Positions 57,033-64,000 of a stretch of 64,000 nucleotides of DNA are shown in pieces. This stretch comes from Marinicella litoralis (GTDB lineage Bacteria; Pseudomonadota; Gammaproteobacteria; Xanthomonadales; Marinicellaceae). The notes under the pieces were generated by a model. That model was given only the letters and a program-made list of their open reading frames with translations. It did no database searches and was not told the origin of the DNA. Location of the stretch: assembly GCF_002591915.1 (NCBI RefSeq), contig NZ_NIHB01000002.1:442133-506132 (forward strand). The letters run 5' to 3'. The position numbers were made by a program, and so were the translations under genes. Each line of letters starts with the position of its first letter. Within the stretch, counting starts at the first letter, position 1.

Positions 57033-58061
57033 TTACTCTTTATCCAGTATTTTTATTAATTTTTCTGCAATTTGCACGCTGTTCAATGCCGCGCCTTTGC
57101 GGATATTATCCGACACAATCCACATGTTAATTCCTTTATCGTAAGAAATGTCTTCTCGAATTCTGCCTACATATACCGCATCATTTCCTGCAGAATGCAC
57201 TGCAGGCGATGGGTATGCAGAGGCACTCGGTTCATCCATCAGTTCTATGCCTGCTGATTCTGACATCAGCTGTTTCACTTGTTCAGCGGTAATTTTATCG
57301 CGGGTTTCAATGTGAACGGCTTCTGAGTGACCATAAAATACCGGCACCCTGACACAGGTTGGATTTACCATGATACTGCGATCCCCCAATATTTTTTGAG
57401 TCTCCCATACCATTTTCATTTCTTCCCTGGTGTATCCATTGTCCTGAAATTGATCAATTTGTGGAATCACATTGAATGCTATTTGATGAGAAAAAGCGCT
57501 GATTTTCAACGGCTGAAAGTTCAGAATAGATTTTGTTTGTTCCGACAATTCATCGATGCCTTTATTGCCAGCTCCAGATACCGATTGATAGGTCGCTACA
57601 TTGATTCGTTCAATCCCTGCTTTTCTATGAATTGGCGCCAGTGCGACCAACATTTGAATGGTCGAACAATTGGGATTGGCAATGATATAAGTGCTCTTAT
57701 AGTCCTTGATGGCTTCTGGGTTCACTTCAGGCACCACCAACGGTACATCTTCTTCATTCCTGAAATAGGATGTGTTGTCAATAACCACGCATTTTTTACT
57801 TGCTGCTATGGGGGCATATTGAGCAGAGACTTCCCCACCTGCAGAAAACAAAGCGATGTCAACCTGACTGAAATCAAAGTCCGCCAAGTTTTTAATGGTG
57901 ACTTGCTTTTTGTTGAAATCAATTTTTTCGCCGGCGCTCCTGGCACTGGCCAATGGGTAGATGTTGGCAATTGGAAAATGGCGTTCCTCTAAAATTTCCA
58001 ACATGGTTTTACCTACAGCACCGGTGGCACCAACCACAGCAACATTGTATTTTTTAGTCAT
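57033..58061 (-). CDS. asd: Aspartate-semialdehyde dehydrogenase
   Basis: Asd reduces aspartyl phosphate to the semialdehyde, the branch point to lysine/DAP, threonine and methionine. The 342-residue protein has the NADP loop VGATGAVGKTMLEIL, the catalytic cysteine C132 in NPNCSTIQM, and the substrate histidine region. It lies upstream of fimV, separated by about 110 bases, as in Pseudomonas (asd-fimV-truA-trpF). Confidence 0.97.
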   Translation of the reverse strand: MTKKYNVAVVGATGAVGKTMLEILEERHFPIANIYPLASARSAGEKIDFNKKQVTIKNLADFDFSQVDIALFSAGGEVSAQYAPIAASKKCVVIDNTSYFRNEEDVPLVVPEVNPEAIKDYKSTYIIANPNCSTIQMLVALAPIHRKAGIERINVATYQSVSGAGNKGIDELSEQTKSILNFQPLKISAFSHQIAFNVIPQIDQFQDNGYTREEMKMVWETQKILGDRSIMVNPTCVRVPVFYGHSEAVHIETRDKITAEQVKQLMSESAGIELMDEPSASAYPSPAVHSAGNDAVYVGRIREDISYDKGINMWIVSDNIRKGAALNSVQIAEKLIKILDKE

Positions 58062-58092
58062 ATCTTTTCTATGTTTCTAAGTTGTAACAGAA

Positions 58093-59169
58093 TTATTTAT
58101 TTAAGTGATTTGATTGAATTTGGGCCTTGTGTCTCATGATATGGTCCATAATCACCAAGGCCATCATGGCTTCTACTATCGGTGTCGCTCGAATGCCAAC
58201 ACAGGGGTCATGTCGACCTTTGGTCACCACTTCGATGGCATGGCCATCGGTGTCAATACTTTGTGCAGGAATGCGCAAAGAAGAAGTGGGTTTGAATGCG
58301 ACACTTAAGGTAATGTCTTGACCGGTTGAGATTCCGGCTAAAATGCCACCAGCATAATTACTGGCGAATTCGCCATTGATGATTTCGTCACGGTGTTCAG
58401 AGCCGTTTTGTGCCACTGCATCAAATCCTGCGCCAATTTCAACCCCTTTGGTGGCATTGATGCTCATCATGGCCAAAGCCAATTCAGCATCTAATTTACC
58501 ATAAACTGGTTCGCCCAATCCAGCAGGAACCTGGCAGGCTTTTGCGCTGATTTTCGCACCCACTGAATCTCCAGATTTACGCAATTTGTCCATATATAAA
58601 TCCAGCTCAGGAACCCGGTCAATTTCCCCGGTGAAAAAAGGGCTTTGATCAATTTTAGATAAATCACCTGCTTGCAAACGGATGTCTCCTAATTGTGACA
58701 ACCAAGCCGTGATGGTGATGTTATGGTTTTGTTTCAACCATTTACGTGCCAAAGCCCCAGCGGCTACACGCATGGTGGTTTCTCTGGCCGAGGACCGCCC
58801 ACCACCTCGATAATCCCTGACACCGTATTTTTTCCAATAACTGTAATCAGCATGGCCTGGTCTGATTTGTTTGGCTATGTTGGAATAATCCTTACTCCTG
58901 GCATCGGTGTTCTCAATGATCAATGCAATTGGATGCCCCGTGGTTACACCTTCAAATACACCAGAAACAATTTGCACATCGTCTTTTTCTTTTCTTTGAG
59001 AGGTGTGTCGTGACTGGCCAGTGGCCCGACGAATTAATTCAGCCTTAATTTCATCGGTTGTGATTGCCATGCCCGGAGGGAACCCATCCAAAACACAGCC
59101 AATGGTGCTGCCATGTGATTCACCAAACGACGTGAACCGTAAATTTTTACCAAATGTATTATGCGACAT
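58093..59169 (-). CDS. aroC: Chorismate synthase
   Basis: AroC uses reduced flavin to form chorismate, the common precursor of aromatic amino acids. The 358-residue protein begins [20 protein letters not shown] and has [25 protein letters not shown] and the C-terminal [18 protein letters not shown]. Its start overlaps prmB by 11 bases. Confidence 0.98.
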   Translation of the reverse strand: MSHNTFGKNLRFTSFGESHGSTIGCVLDGFPPGMAITTDEIKAELIRRATGQSRHTSQRKEKDDVQIVSGVFEGVTTGHPIALIIENTDARSKDYSNIAKQIRPGHADYSYWKKYGVRDYRGGGRSSARETTMRVAAGALARKWLKQNHNITITAWLSQLGDIRLQAGDLSKIDQSPFFTGEIDRVPELDLYMDKLRKSGDSVGAKISAKACQVPAGLGEPVYGKLDAELALAMMSINATKGVEIGAGFDAVAQNGSEHRDEIINGEFASNYAGGILAGISTGQDITLSVAFKPTSSLRIPAQSIDTDGHAIEVVTKGRHDPCVGIRATPIVEAMMALVIMDHIMRHKAQIQSNHLNK

Positions 59170-60070
59170 GATGATCTAAGAACTCTTTGAATTTCATTCG
59201 ATACTTTAACAAATCAGCACGATTAAAAACACATATTCCTTGTCCGCCTACACTGAATTCGATCCATTCAAACTCAACCAAAGGCAAAACACGGCTTAAG
59301 ACTGCATCGTTGTAGCCAACTTCTAAAAACAAGTGGCCATCTTCCGTTAAATAATCAGCCGCTTGGTAAAGAATTTTAATCGGAATTTCCATGCCCTGAT
59401 GTTGGCTCACCAAAGCCATTTTCGGTTCATGTGAAAACTCTGCTGGTAACACATTGTATTCATCGTCAGCCACATAAGGTGGGTTAGAAACAATTAAATC
59501 ATAGGGGCCGTAAAGTTCGCTGAATAAATCAGAATGAATACATCGTGCTCGTTGTTCAAGTTTTAAAACACCCATATTTTCAGCTGCCAAGGCCAATGCA
59601 TCAACACTGAGGTCAGCTAAATCAACCCTGACTGTTGGAAAGTAATGGGCGATCGCCAAACCAATACAGCCCGAACCAGTACATAAATCCAAAACGCGAT
59701 CTGTGTTTGCCAAATCAACCCATGGTCTGAAACCCATGTCAATCAACTCAACAAATGGCGACCGAGGAATCAATGCCCTTTTATCTATATTAAATTTCAA
59801 ACCAGCAAACACAGAAAAACCGACCAAATATGCCATGGGCATTTTCTGTGCCACCCGTTGTTTTAAAATTTTGTGTACTTTCTGAATGTCTGAGTCATTT
59901 ACATGCTGATCTACCATTTGGTTTAACGTTTCAAAATCCAAGTTCAAAACATGCATTAAAAGCAACAACATTTCATCTTCAGCCTGCTCAACACCATGAC
60001 CATAGAACACATCTTGCTGCCTCAGGAATTCAACGGACTGATCAAATATATTTTTAAGTAATGTGGGCAA
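59159..60070 (-). CDS. prmB: 50S ribosomal protein L3 glutamine methyltransferase PrmB
   Basis: PrmB methylates a glutamine of ribosomal protein L3. The 303-residue protein has SAM motif [20 protein letters not shown] and the substrate motif NPPYV characteristic of glutamine N5-methyltransferases; [14 protein letters not shown] is typical of PrmB/PrmC. The start is TTG at 60070, supported by AGGTGA 5 bases upstream. It heads the prmB-aroC-asd group. Confidence 0.94.
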   Translation of the reverse strand: MPTLLKNIFDQSVEFLRQQDVFYGHGVEQAEDEMLLLLMHVLNLDFETLNQMVDQHVNDSDIQKVHKILKQRVAQKMPMAYLVGFSVFAGLKFNIDKRALIPRSPFVELIDMGFRPWVDLANTDRVLDLCTGSGCIGLAIAHYFPTVRVDLADLSVDALALAAENMGVLKLEQRARCIHSDLFSELYGPYDLIVSNPPYVADDEYNVLPAEFSHEPKMALVSQHQGMEIPIKILYQAADYLTEDGHLFLEVGYNDAVLSRVLPLVEFEWIEFSVGGQGICVFNRADLLKYRMKFKEFLDHHVA

Positions 60071-60155
60071 TTAATTCACCTGGTAAAAGACTCTAAATTG
60101 AAAAAGAGATACAATGCCTGTTTTTTACCTTTAGGTCAACGGTTAAAACACCTTT

Positions 60156-60779
60156 ATGATTAGTTATTCTATGAAAGTAATGTCGCTCAGCCTATTGCTT
60201 TGTTTGTTGATGACAGCTTGTAATAACAGCCCTGAAAATCAACCGACTGAGCCCTCGTATGCTGCCCTTAAAATGTTTCCAGAAGGCAAAGCTTTTTCTG
60301 GCTTCCAGTTGACCAGTCATAAAAGCAAACCTTGGACCCAAGAAAATTTTAAAGGCAACCATTCAATCCTGTTTTTTGGATTTGTCAACTGTCCTGATAT
60401 TTGTCCTACCACTTTGTTAGAAATGCAGAAAATTGATAAAATGCTTAAAAACAATCAAGTCAAATCACCGAACTTTGTCTTCATTTCTGTCGACTCGGAC
60501 CGTGACACACCCAAAATACTTAATGATTACATCAATTATTTCAATCCTGAATTCATTGCGTTGACAGGCGATGCACCTAATATTTTATCCATCACCAGCC
60601 AACTCGGTGTGGCGTACAGGATAGAAGAACATCAAAAGGGAGACTTAATTTACGATGTAGACCATGCATCGGCTTTATTTGTACTGAACCCAGAGGGCGA
60701 AAGGATTGGTATTTTCCCTGCCCCACACAAGGTCAATGACATTGCCGCAGACATCCAACAACTCATGGAGAAATCATGA
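60156..60779 (+). CDS. SCO1/SenC-family copper chaperone lipoprotein
   Basis: A 207-residue thioredoxin-fold protein, probably a lipoprotein with lipobox MTAC. It has the copper-binding CPDICP motif near residues 79-84 and the conserved distal histidine near residue 170 (DVDHASALFV). The family delivers copper to the CuA site of cytochrome c oxidase or acts in thiol redox. An in-frame ATG at 60171 is an alternative start. The stop overlaps the psd start by 4 bases. Confidence 0.88.
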   Translation: MISYSMKVMSLSLLLCLLMTACNNSPENQPTEPSYAALKMFPEGKAFSGFQLTSHKSKPWTQENFKGNHSILFFGFVNCPDICPTTLLEMQKIDKMLKNNQVKSPNFVFISVDSDRDTPKILNDYINYFNPEFIALTGDAPNILSITSQLGVAYRIEEHQKGDLIYDVDHASALFVLNPEGERIGIFPAPHKVNDIAADIQQLMEKS

Positions 60780-61615
60780 AGGCCATAGCACTGATGTTTC
60801 AATACATCTTACCTCACCATTTGCTTTCAAAACTGATGTATAAGTTGATGCGAATTCGCTTCAAACCAATCAAGCATTTCACCCTCAATCGAATGATTAA
60901 AACTTTCAACATCAATATGGAAGAAGCCGCTTCGAAAGACTTTAATGATTACGAACATTTCAATGCATTTTTCACCAGGGCTTTGAAACCATCTTGTCGA
61001 ACCATTGATTCATCGAAAGACAGTGTTGTTTCGCCTGTAGATGGGGTCATTTCACAAATTGGATCTATCAATAAAGATGAGATTTTACAAGCCAAAGGTC
61101 ATCATTACACCATCCAGGAATTATTGGCCACATCGATGGATTCAGATTTTATTGATGGCCAATTTGTGACCATTTATTTGTCGCCCAAAGATTACCACCG
61201 CTTACATGCTCCGGTGGCTTGTGAAATCAAAAGTTTAAGGCACGTGCCCGGTCGGTTGTTCAGCGTAGCGGATTGGACCACACAAAAAATTCCACGCTTG
61301 TTCGCGCGCAATGAGCGATTGGTCAACACCTTACAAACCAGTTTTGGCAAAGTAGCTTATGTCTATGTAGGAGCCATTCTGGTCTCTAGCATTGAAACTG
61401 TTTGTAATGGGGTCATTACACCTCCCTATGGCAAGCAAGTGACAGACTTACTGCCTGAAGGGCAAACCCAATACAATAAAGGTGAGGAAATGGGTCGTTT
61501 TAACATGGGTTCAACCGTCATACTTTTGTTCCCCAAAAACAGCATCACTTTCGAAGCCGATTTGGTGGCCGGCTCGACTTTGAAGCTTGGTGAAAAAATA
61601 GCCACAATACATTGA
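60776..61615 (+). CDS. psd: Phosphatidylserine decarboxylase proenzyme
   Basis: Psd makes phosphatidylethanolamine at the inner membrane after self-cleavage creates a pyruvoyl group. The 279-residue protein has SPVDGVISQIG, YLSPKDYHRLHAPVACEI, and the cleavage motif MGST near residue 245 (family LGST), with the serine becoming the pyruvoyl. A basic N-terminus (KLMYKLMRIRFKPIKHF) is typical. It is coupled to the upstream sco gene. Confidence 0.95.
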   Translation: MKAIALMFQYILPHHLLSKLMYKLMRIRFKPIKHFTLNRMIKTFNINMEEAASKDFNDYEHFNAFFTRALKPSCRTIDSSKDSVVSPVDGVISQIGSINKDEILQAKGHHYTIQELLATSMDSDFIDGQFVTIYLSPKDYHRLHAPVACEIKSLRHVPGRLFSVADWTTQKIPRLFARNERLVNTLQTSFGKVAYVYVGAILVSSIETVCNGVITPPYGKQVTDLLPEGQTQYNKGEEMGRFNMGSTVILLFPKNSITFEADLVAGSTLKLGEKIATIH

Positions 61616-61641
61616 ATTTTACCTCAACAAATTGGTCAAAG

Positions 61642-62400
61642 ATGCTCATGAAACCCATCACTTTATTTAAAACTTGTTTAATCGGCACATGGCTCATCAT
61701 TGCCATGCCGTCTTTTTCTCAAAGCTCGGCATCCAATTTATTGCCTGAAGCCAACCGAAATTTTGAATTTGATTATGAACCGATTGAACCCATAGCGTTT
61801 GCCACTTTTGAAGCAGCTGCTGCTTGGGCTGATGTGGTTGCCATTGCTCAGGTGGTTAACATTGATTACTTAAAGACCCGAGATTTGAATTCACAAGGAC
61901 AAGGGTTTTTGACAGTCAGGGTGCCTTATAAAGGCGTTAAGAAAAATGACTTGTTGATTGTTAGCAGCAAAGGTTTTGAAGACCATGTTTGTTATTATCC
62001 AGACCGGATTGAAGAAGGTGAACGTTTTTTGGTGTTTCTTAAAGAAAGTAAAAATCAAGGTGAATACCATGGATTCAAGCCCTTTTGTCAATTACAAATA
62101 CTGCTGACCGATACCGGCGAATATGCTTTGAGGTATCCGCTGGATGCCAAAATTGATGTGCCATCGGACTTGATAGAAGACATCACATACAACGACCCAC
62201 ATGCAGTGATCGATGTAACTGATTGGACCCATATCAGGCGCGAAGAATATCAGCAAGCATTTTCCACAACCTTGACTGAGGACAGTGATTTGTTTCAAAA
62301 GTATTTTTATTTGACTTATAACAAAGGCATCATGATTTATAAAGTCAGGAAGCTGATGAACATCAAAGCCGAACCCAGAATCAGCTCAAAACAAATGTAA
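61642..62400 (+). CDS. Exported protein of unknown function, possible NTR/TIMP-like domain
   Basis: A 252-residue protein with a signal peptide (KPITLFKTCLIGTWLIIAMP). I do not recognise it firmly. The middle (AWADVVAIAQVVNIDYL, then LTVRVPYKGVKKNDLLIVSS and EGERFLVFLKES) has the 'ADVVxxxxV ... VxxxYKG ... GERYLVFL' pattern seen in bacterial TIMP/NTR-like OB domains. Two cysteines near HVCYYP and PFCQLQ could form a disulfide. The ATG at 61642 is taken because the earlier in-frame TTG lies inside the psd end. Likely co-transcribed with psd. Confidence 0.6.
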   Translation: MLMKPITLFKTCLIGTWLIIAMPSFSQSSASNLLPEANRNFEFDYEPIEPIAFATFEAAAAWADVVAIAQVVNIDYLKTRDLNSQGQGFLTVRVPYKGVKKNDLLIVSSKGFEDHVCYYPDRIEEGERFLVFLKESKNQGEYHGFKPFCQLQILLTDTGEYALRYPLDAKIDVPSDLIEDITYNDPHAVIDVTDWTHIRREEYQQAFSTTLTEDSDLFQKYFYLTYNKGIMIYKVRKLMNIKAEPRISSKQM

Positions 62401-62601
62401 GCCACAGTAAAATGGTATAGCAAAATAAATCAATTGTTGTCAGCTCCTTTATGTCTGTCTCAGCGTCAATAATTACACAACCACAATCAACCGCATGATT
62501 CATTGACGAAACATTGATTTTCCTGTATGTTAATTGTAGTCAACCCCCAGAAAAACATCTGAACTTGTTATTCAGCATTTTAATTTTATAGGGGAAAATC
62601 A

Positions 62602-63357
62602 ATGAATAAATTTTATTCAATTCTATTTACATTACTGCTTATTCCTGCCTTGTGTGTGGCAGAAGACAAACCGCCTCAAGTCATTTCTGATGGCTGGGTT
62701 GTGGTACCCAAAGCCGGTCACGGTGAAGAATTCAAAAAGGCATTGAAAGCCCATATGGATTACCGAGTAGAAAAAGGTGATACCCGCCATTGGGACGTAT
62801 ACGTGCCAGTGACTGGTAATAAATTAAACCATTACATGGTTCGATCATGTTGTAAACCTTGGGCTGAACAAGACAGTTACAGAGCATGGTCGAATGAACA
62901 CATTGGTAATCACTTCAATGAGACCGTACACCCTCATGTTGAGACATATGCTCATAATTTCAGTGAGGTCGATATGGACAACAGCCATTGGGGAGAAGGC
63001 GTCGATGCCAGTTATGTAGGCGTGACTACTTGGGACGTCAAATCAGGCAAAGGTGCCCAAGCCAATACCGCCATTGCTGCCATGAGCACCATGGCCAAAG
63101 ACAACGGCTGGCCCAGACATTGGTCATGGTCATACCCAGTAGGTGGATCAAACCAAGTGATTCTGGCCACACCGTATAAAAACTTTGCGGATATGGCTCC
63201 GATGGAAGAAAACTTTTATCAATTCGCCGTAAAACACCTGAAATCAGAGAAGAAAGCCGATGCGATGTTCAAAGATTTCAACGGCTCATTCAGCGGATCT
63301 CATTACGGCATATACCGCCATGTCAAAGAATTATCAATGAACCATGATGAAGAATAA
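62602..63357 (+). CDS. Secreted protein with two similar alpha/beta domains
   Basis: A 251-residue exported protein; signal peptide MNKFYSILFTLLLIPALCVA, with GGGGA ribosome-binding site upstream. The mature part looks like an internal duplication: residues about 28-118 (GWVVVPKAGHGEEFKKALKA, then RHWDVYVPVTGNKLNHYMV) and 135-242 (YVGVTTWDVKSGKGAQANTA, then RHWSWSYPVGGSNQVILAT). Both copies share 'RHW-x-x-PV-x-G'. The layout suggests two ferredoxin-like (ABM/NIPSNAP type) domains forming an intramolecular dimer. No known function; the conserved histidine-tryptophan could line a ligand pocket. Confidence 0.7.
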   Translation: MNKFYSILFTLLLIPALCVAEDKPPQVISDGWVVVPKAGHGEEFKKALKAHMDYRVEKGDTRHWDVYVPVTGNKLNHYMVRSCCKPWAEQDSYRAWSNEHIGNHFNETVHPHVETYAHNFSEVDMDNSHWGEGVDASYVGVTTWDVKSGKGAQANTAIAAMSTMAKDNGWPRHWSWSYPVGGSNQVILATPYKNFADMAPMEENFYQFAVKHLKSEKKADAMFKDFNGSFSGSHYGIYRHVKELSMNHDEE

Positions 63358-63382
63358 ACATAAATCATAATAGAACCAACCA

Positions 63383-63405
63383 AAGGGGCTGCGGCCCCTT
63401 TTTTT
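63383..63405 (+). terminator. Intrinsic terminator after the duplicated-domain gene
   Basis: A 7-base-pair stem AAGGGGC/GCCCCTT with loop TGCG is followed by seven T counting the stem end, 26 bases after the stop at 63357. Confidence 0.9.
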
Positions 63406-63509
63406 AATGCCATTTGATTTATCATTCAGACCAAAAATTTATTAATATTCACATTTTATTAAGCTTGCTTTGTGTACCATGACCATTCCTTAATAACAAA
63501 CAAAACTAT

Positions 63510-64000
63510 ATGATGAAAAAATTATCGATATTTATTCTGAGTCTTTTGGTTTTACAAGCTTGTACCACGGCCGACCCTTATACCGGTGAGGATAAAGTAC
63601 GCAAAAGCGTTAAATACGGTGCTGCTGGAGCCATCGTTTGTGGCTTGATTGGAGCCACCAAGAATTCCAAAAATGCCAGAAATGCTGCTGCAGGTTGTGC
63701 TGCCATCGGCGCAGGTATTGGTGCTTATATGGATCATCAAGAAGCTGAATTGCGACGTGAGTTACAAGGCTCCGGTGTTCAAGTGGTCAGACAAGGCGAT
63801 CAGATTCAATTGATTATGCCCAGTAACATCACTTTCAATACGGCTGAATTCAACATCAAAAGCAGCTTTTATCCGAGCTTAAATTCCGTGGCTAAAGTGC
63901 TGTACAAGTACAAAGACACCGTGCTTGATGTGATTGGCCATACCGATTCTGTTGGCAATGACCAAGACAACCGAGAATTATCTAACAAACGCGCCTATAG
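63510..64000 (+). CDS. OmpA-family lipoprotein, YiaD-like (3' end cut by window edge)
   Basis: The reading frame opens at ATG 63510 and runs off the right edge after 163 codons. The product has a lipoprotein signal (MMKKLSIFILSLLVLQAC), a glycine-rich membrane-like stretch (about 35-75, AAGAIVCGLIGA and AAIGAGIGAYM), and the start of an OmpA domain (IMPSNITFNTAEFNI, then VIGHTDSVGNDQDNRELSNKRA). The domain binds peptidoglycan in relatives such as E. coli YiaD. The gene is transcribed alone after a terminator. Confidence 0.9.
   Translation, partial: MMKKLSIFILSLLVLQACTTADPYTGEDKVRKSVKYGAAGAIVCGLIGATKNSKNARNAAAGCAAIGAGIGAYMDHQEAELRRELQGSGVQVVRQGDQIQLIMPSNITFNTAEFNIKSSFYPSLNSVAKVLYKYKDTVLDVIGHTDSVGNDQDNRELSNKRAY

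Noticed and set aside
1-64000. Mobile elements, prophage, CRISPR, toxin-antitoxin or defence island
   Set aside because: I looked for transposases, integrases, regularly spaced repeats and typical defence gene families on both strands and found none; ygfX/sdhE (once called a toxin-antitoxin pair, cptAB) is better explained as an SDH assembly locus.

Overview
The window is a 64 kb stretch of ordinary, gene-dense gammaproteobacterial chromosome. Base composition is moderately AT-rich and codon use looks uniform throughout. I see no transposase, integrase, phage gene, CRISPR array, rRNA or plasmid function. Gene orders such as yfgM-bamB-der, trmJ|suhB, sdhCDAB-sdhE-ygfX, ppsR|ppsA and fimV-truA-trpFBA-accD-folC are typical of Gammaproteobacteria. 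Type IV pili, a 2-oxoacid:acceptor oxidoreductase operon in an otherwise respiratory organism, and a large secreted subtilase ending in a 'DGFE'-type tail suggest a marine, proteolytic lineage near Marinicella / Xanthomonadales. The lineage is inferred from family knowledge and was not computed.

Layout. 1-6.4 kb, minus strand: type IV pilus machine pilB-pilC-pilD-coaE, a CAU-anticodon tRNA (probably tRNA-Ile2), then pilM-pilN running off the left edge. 6.8-10.9 kb, plus: sucCD with its own terminator, then a secreted DUF4426/DUF4139 pair. 11.1-13.4 kb, plus: a DUF1631 protein. 13.4-19.7 kb, minus: yfgM-bamB-der-moeA-moeB(rhodanese)-folD. 19.9-22.3 kb: tRNA-Asn, trmJ and a divergent suhB whose catalytic residues are missing, then a DUF4252 protein. 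22.4-25.7 kb, minus: yajC-secD-secF. 25.7-27.4 kb, plus: a GFA-family protein, a GNAT-like/VanY fusion and a small secreted protein. 27.4-32.8 kb, minus: an SdhAF4-like protein, sdhCDAB, sdhE, ygfX, ispG. 33-35.1 kb, plus: ygfZ, an orphan PhnD-like binding protein, a PilZ protein. 35.1-41.9 kb, minus: ppsR-DUF1249, then a GltD-like flavoprotein with korA-korB and a methyltransferase. 42-47.9 kb, plus: ppsA and a secreted S8 protease. 48-60 kb, minus: prmB-aroC-asd-fimV-truA-trpF-trpB-trpA-accD-folC and a second trpF-like gene. 60.2-64 kb, plus: sco1-psd-unknown, a duplicated-domain secreted protein, and an OmpA-family lipoprotein cut by the right edge.

Much of the window is central carbon and energy metabolism: succinyl-CoA synthetase, succinate dehydrogenase with two assembly factors, 2-oxoacid oxidoreductase, PEP synthase with its regulator. 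The rest is envelope biogenesis (Sec, Bam, pili, PS decarboxylase) and tryptophan/aspartate/chorismate synthesis. No clearly new multi-gene defence or mobile system is present. The most unusual items are single-gene oddities: an apparently catalytically dead SuhB, a second PRAI-like gene beside folC, the GNAT/VanY fusion, the tandem-domain secreted protein, and a terminator overlapped by a candidate promoter at the fimV-truA junction.
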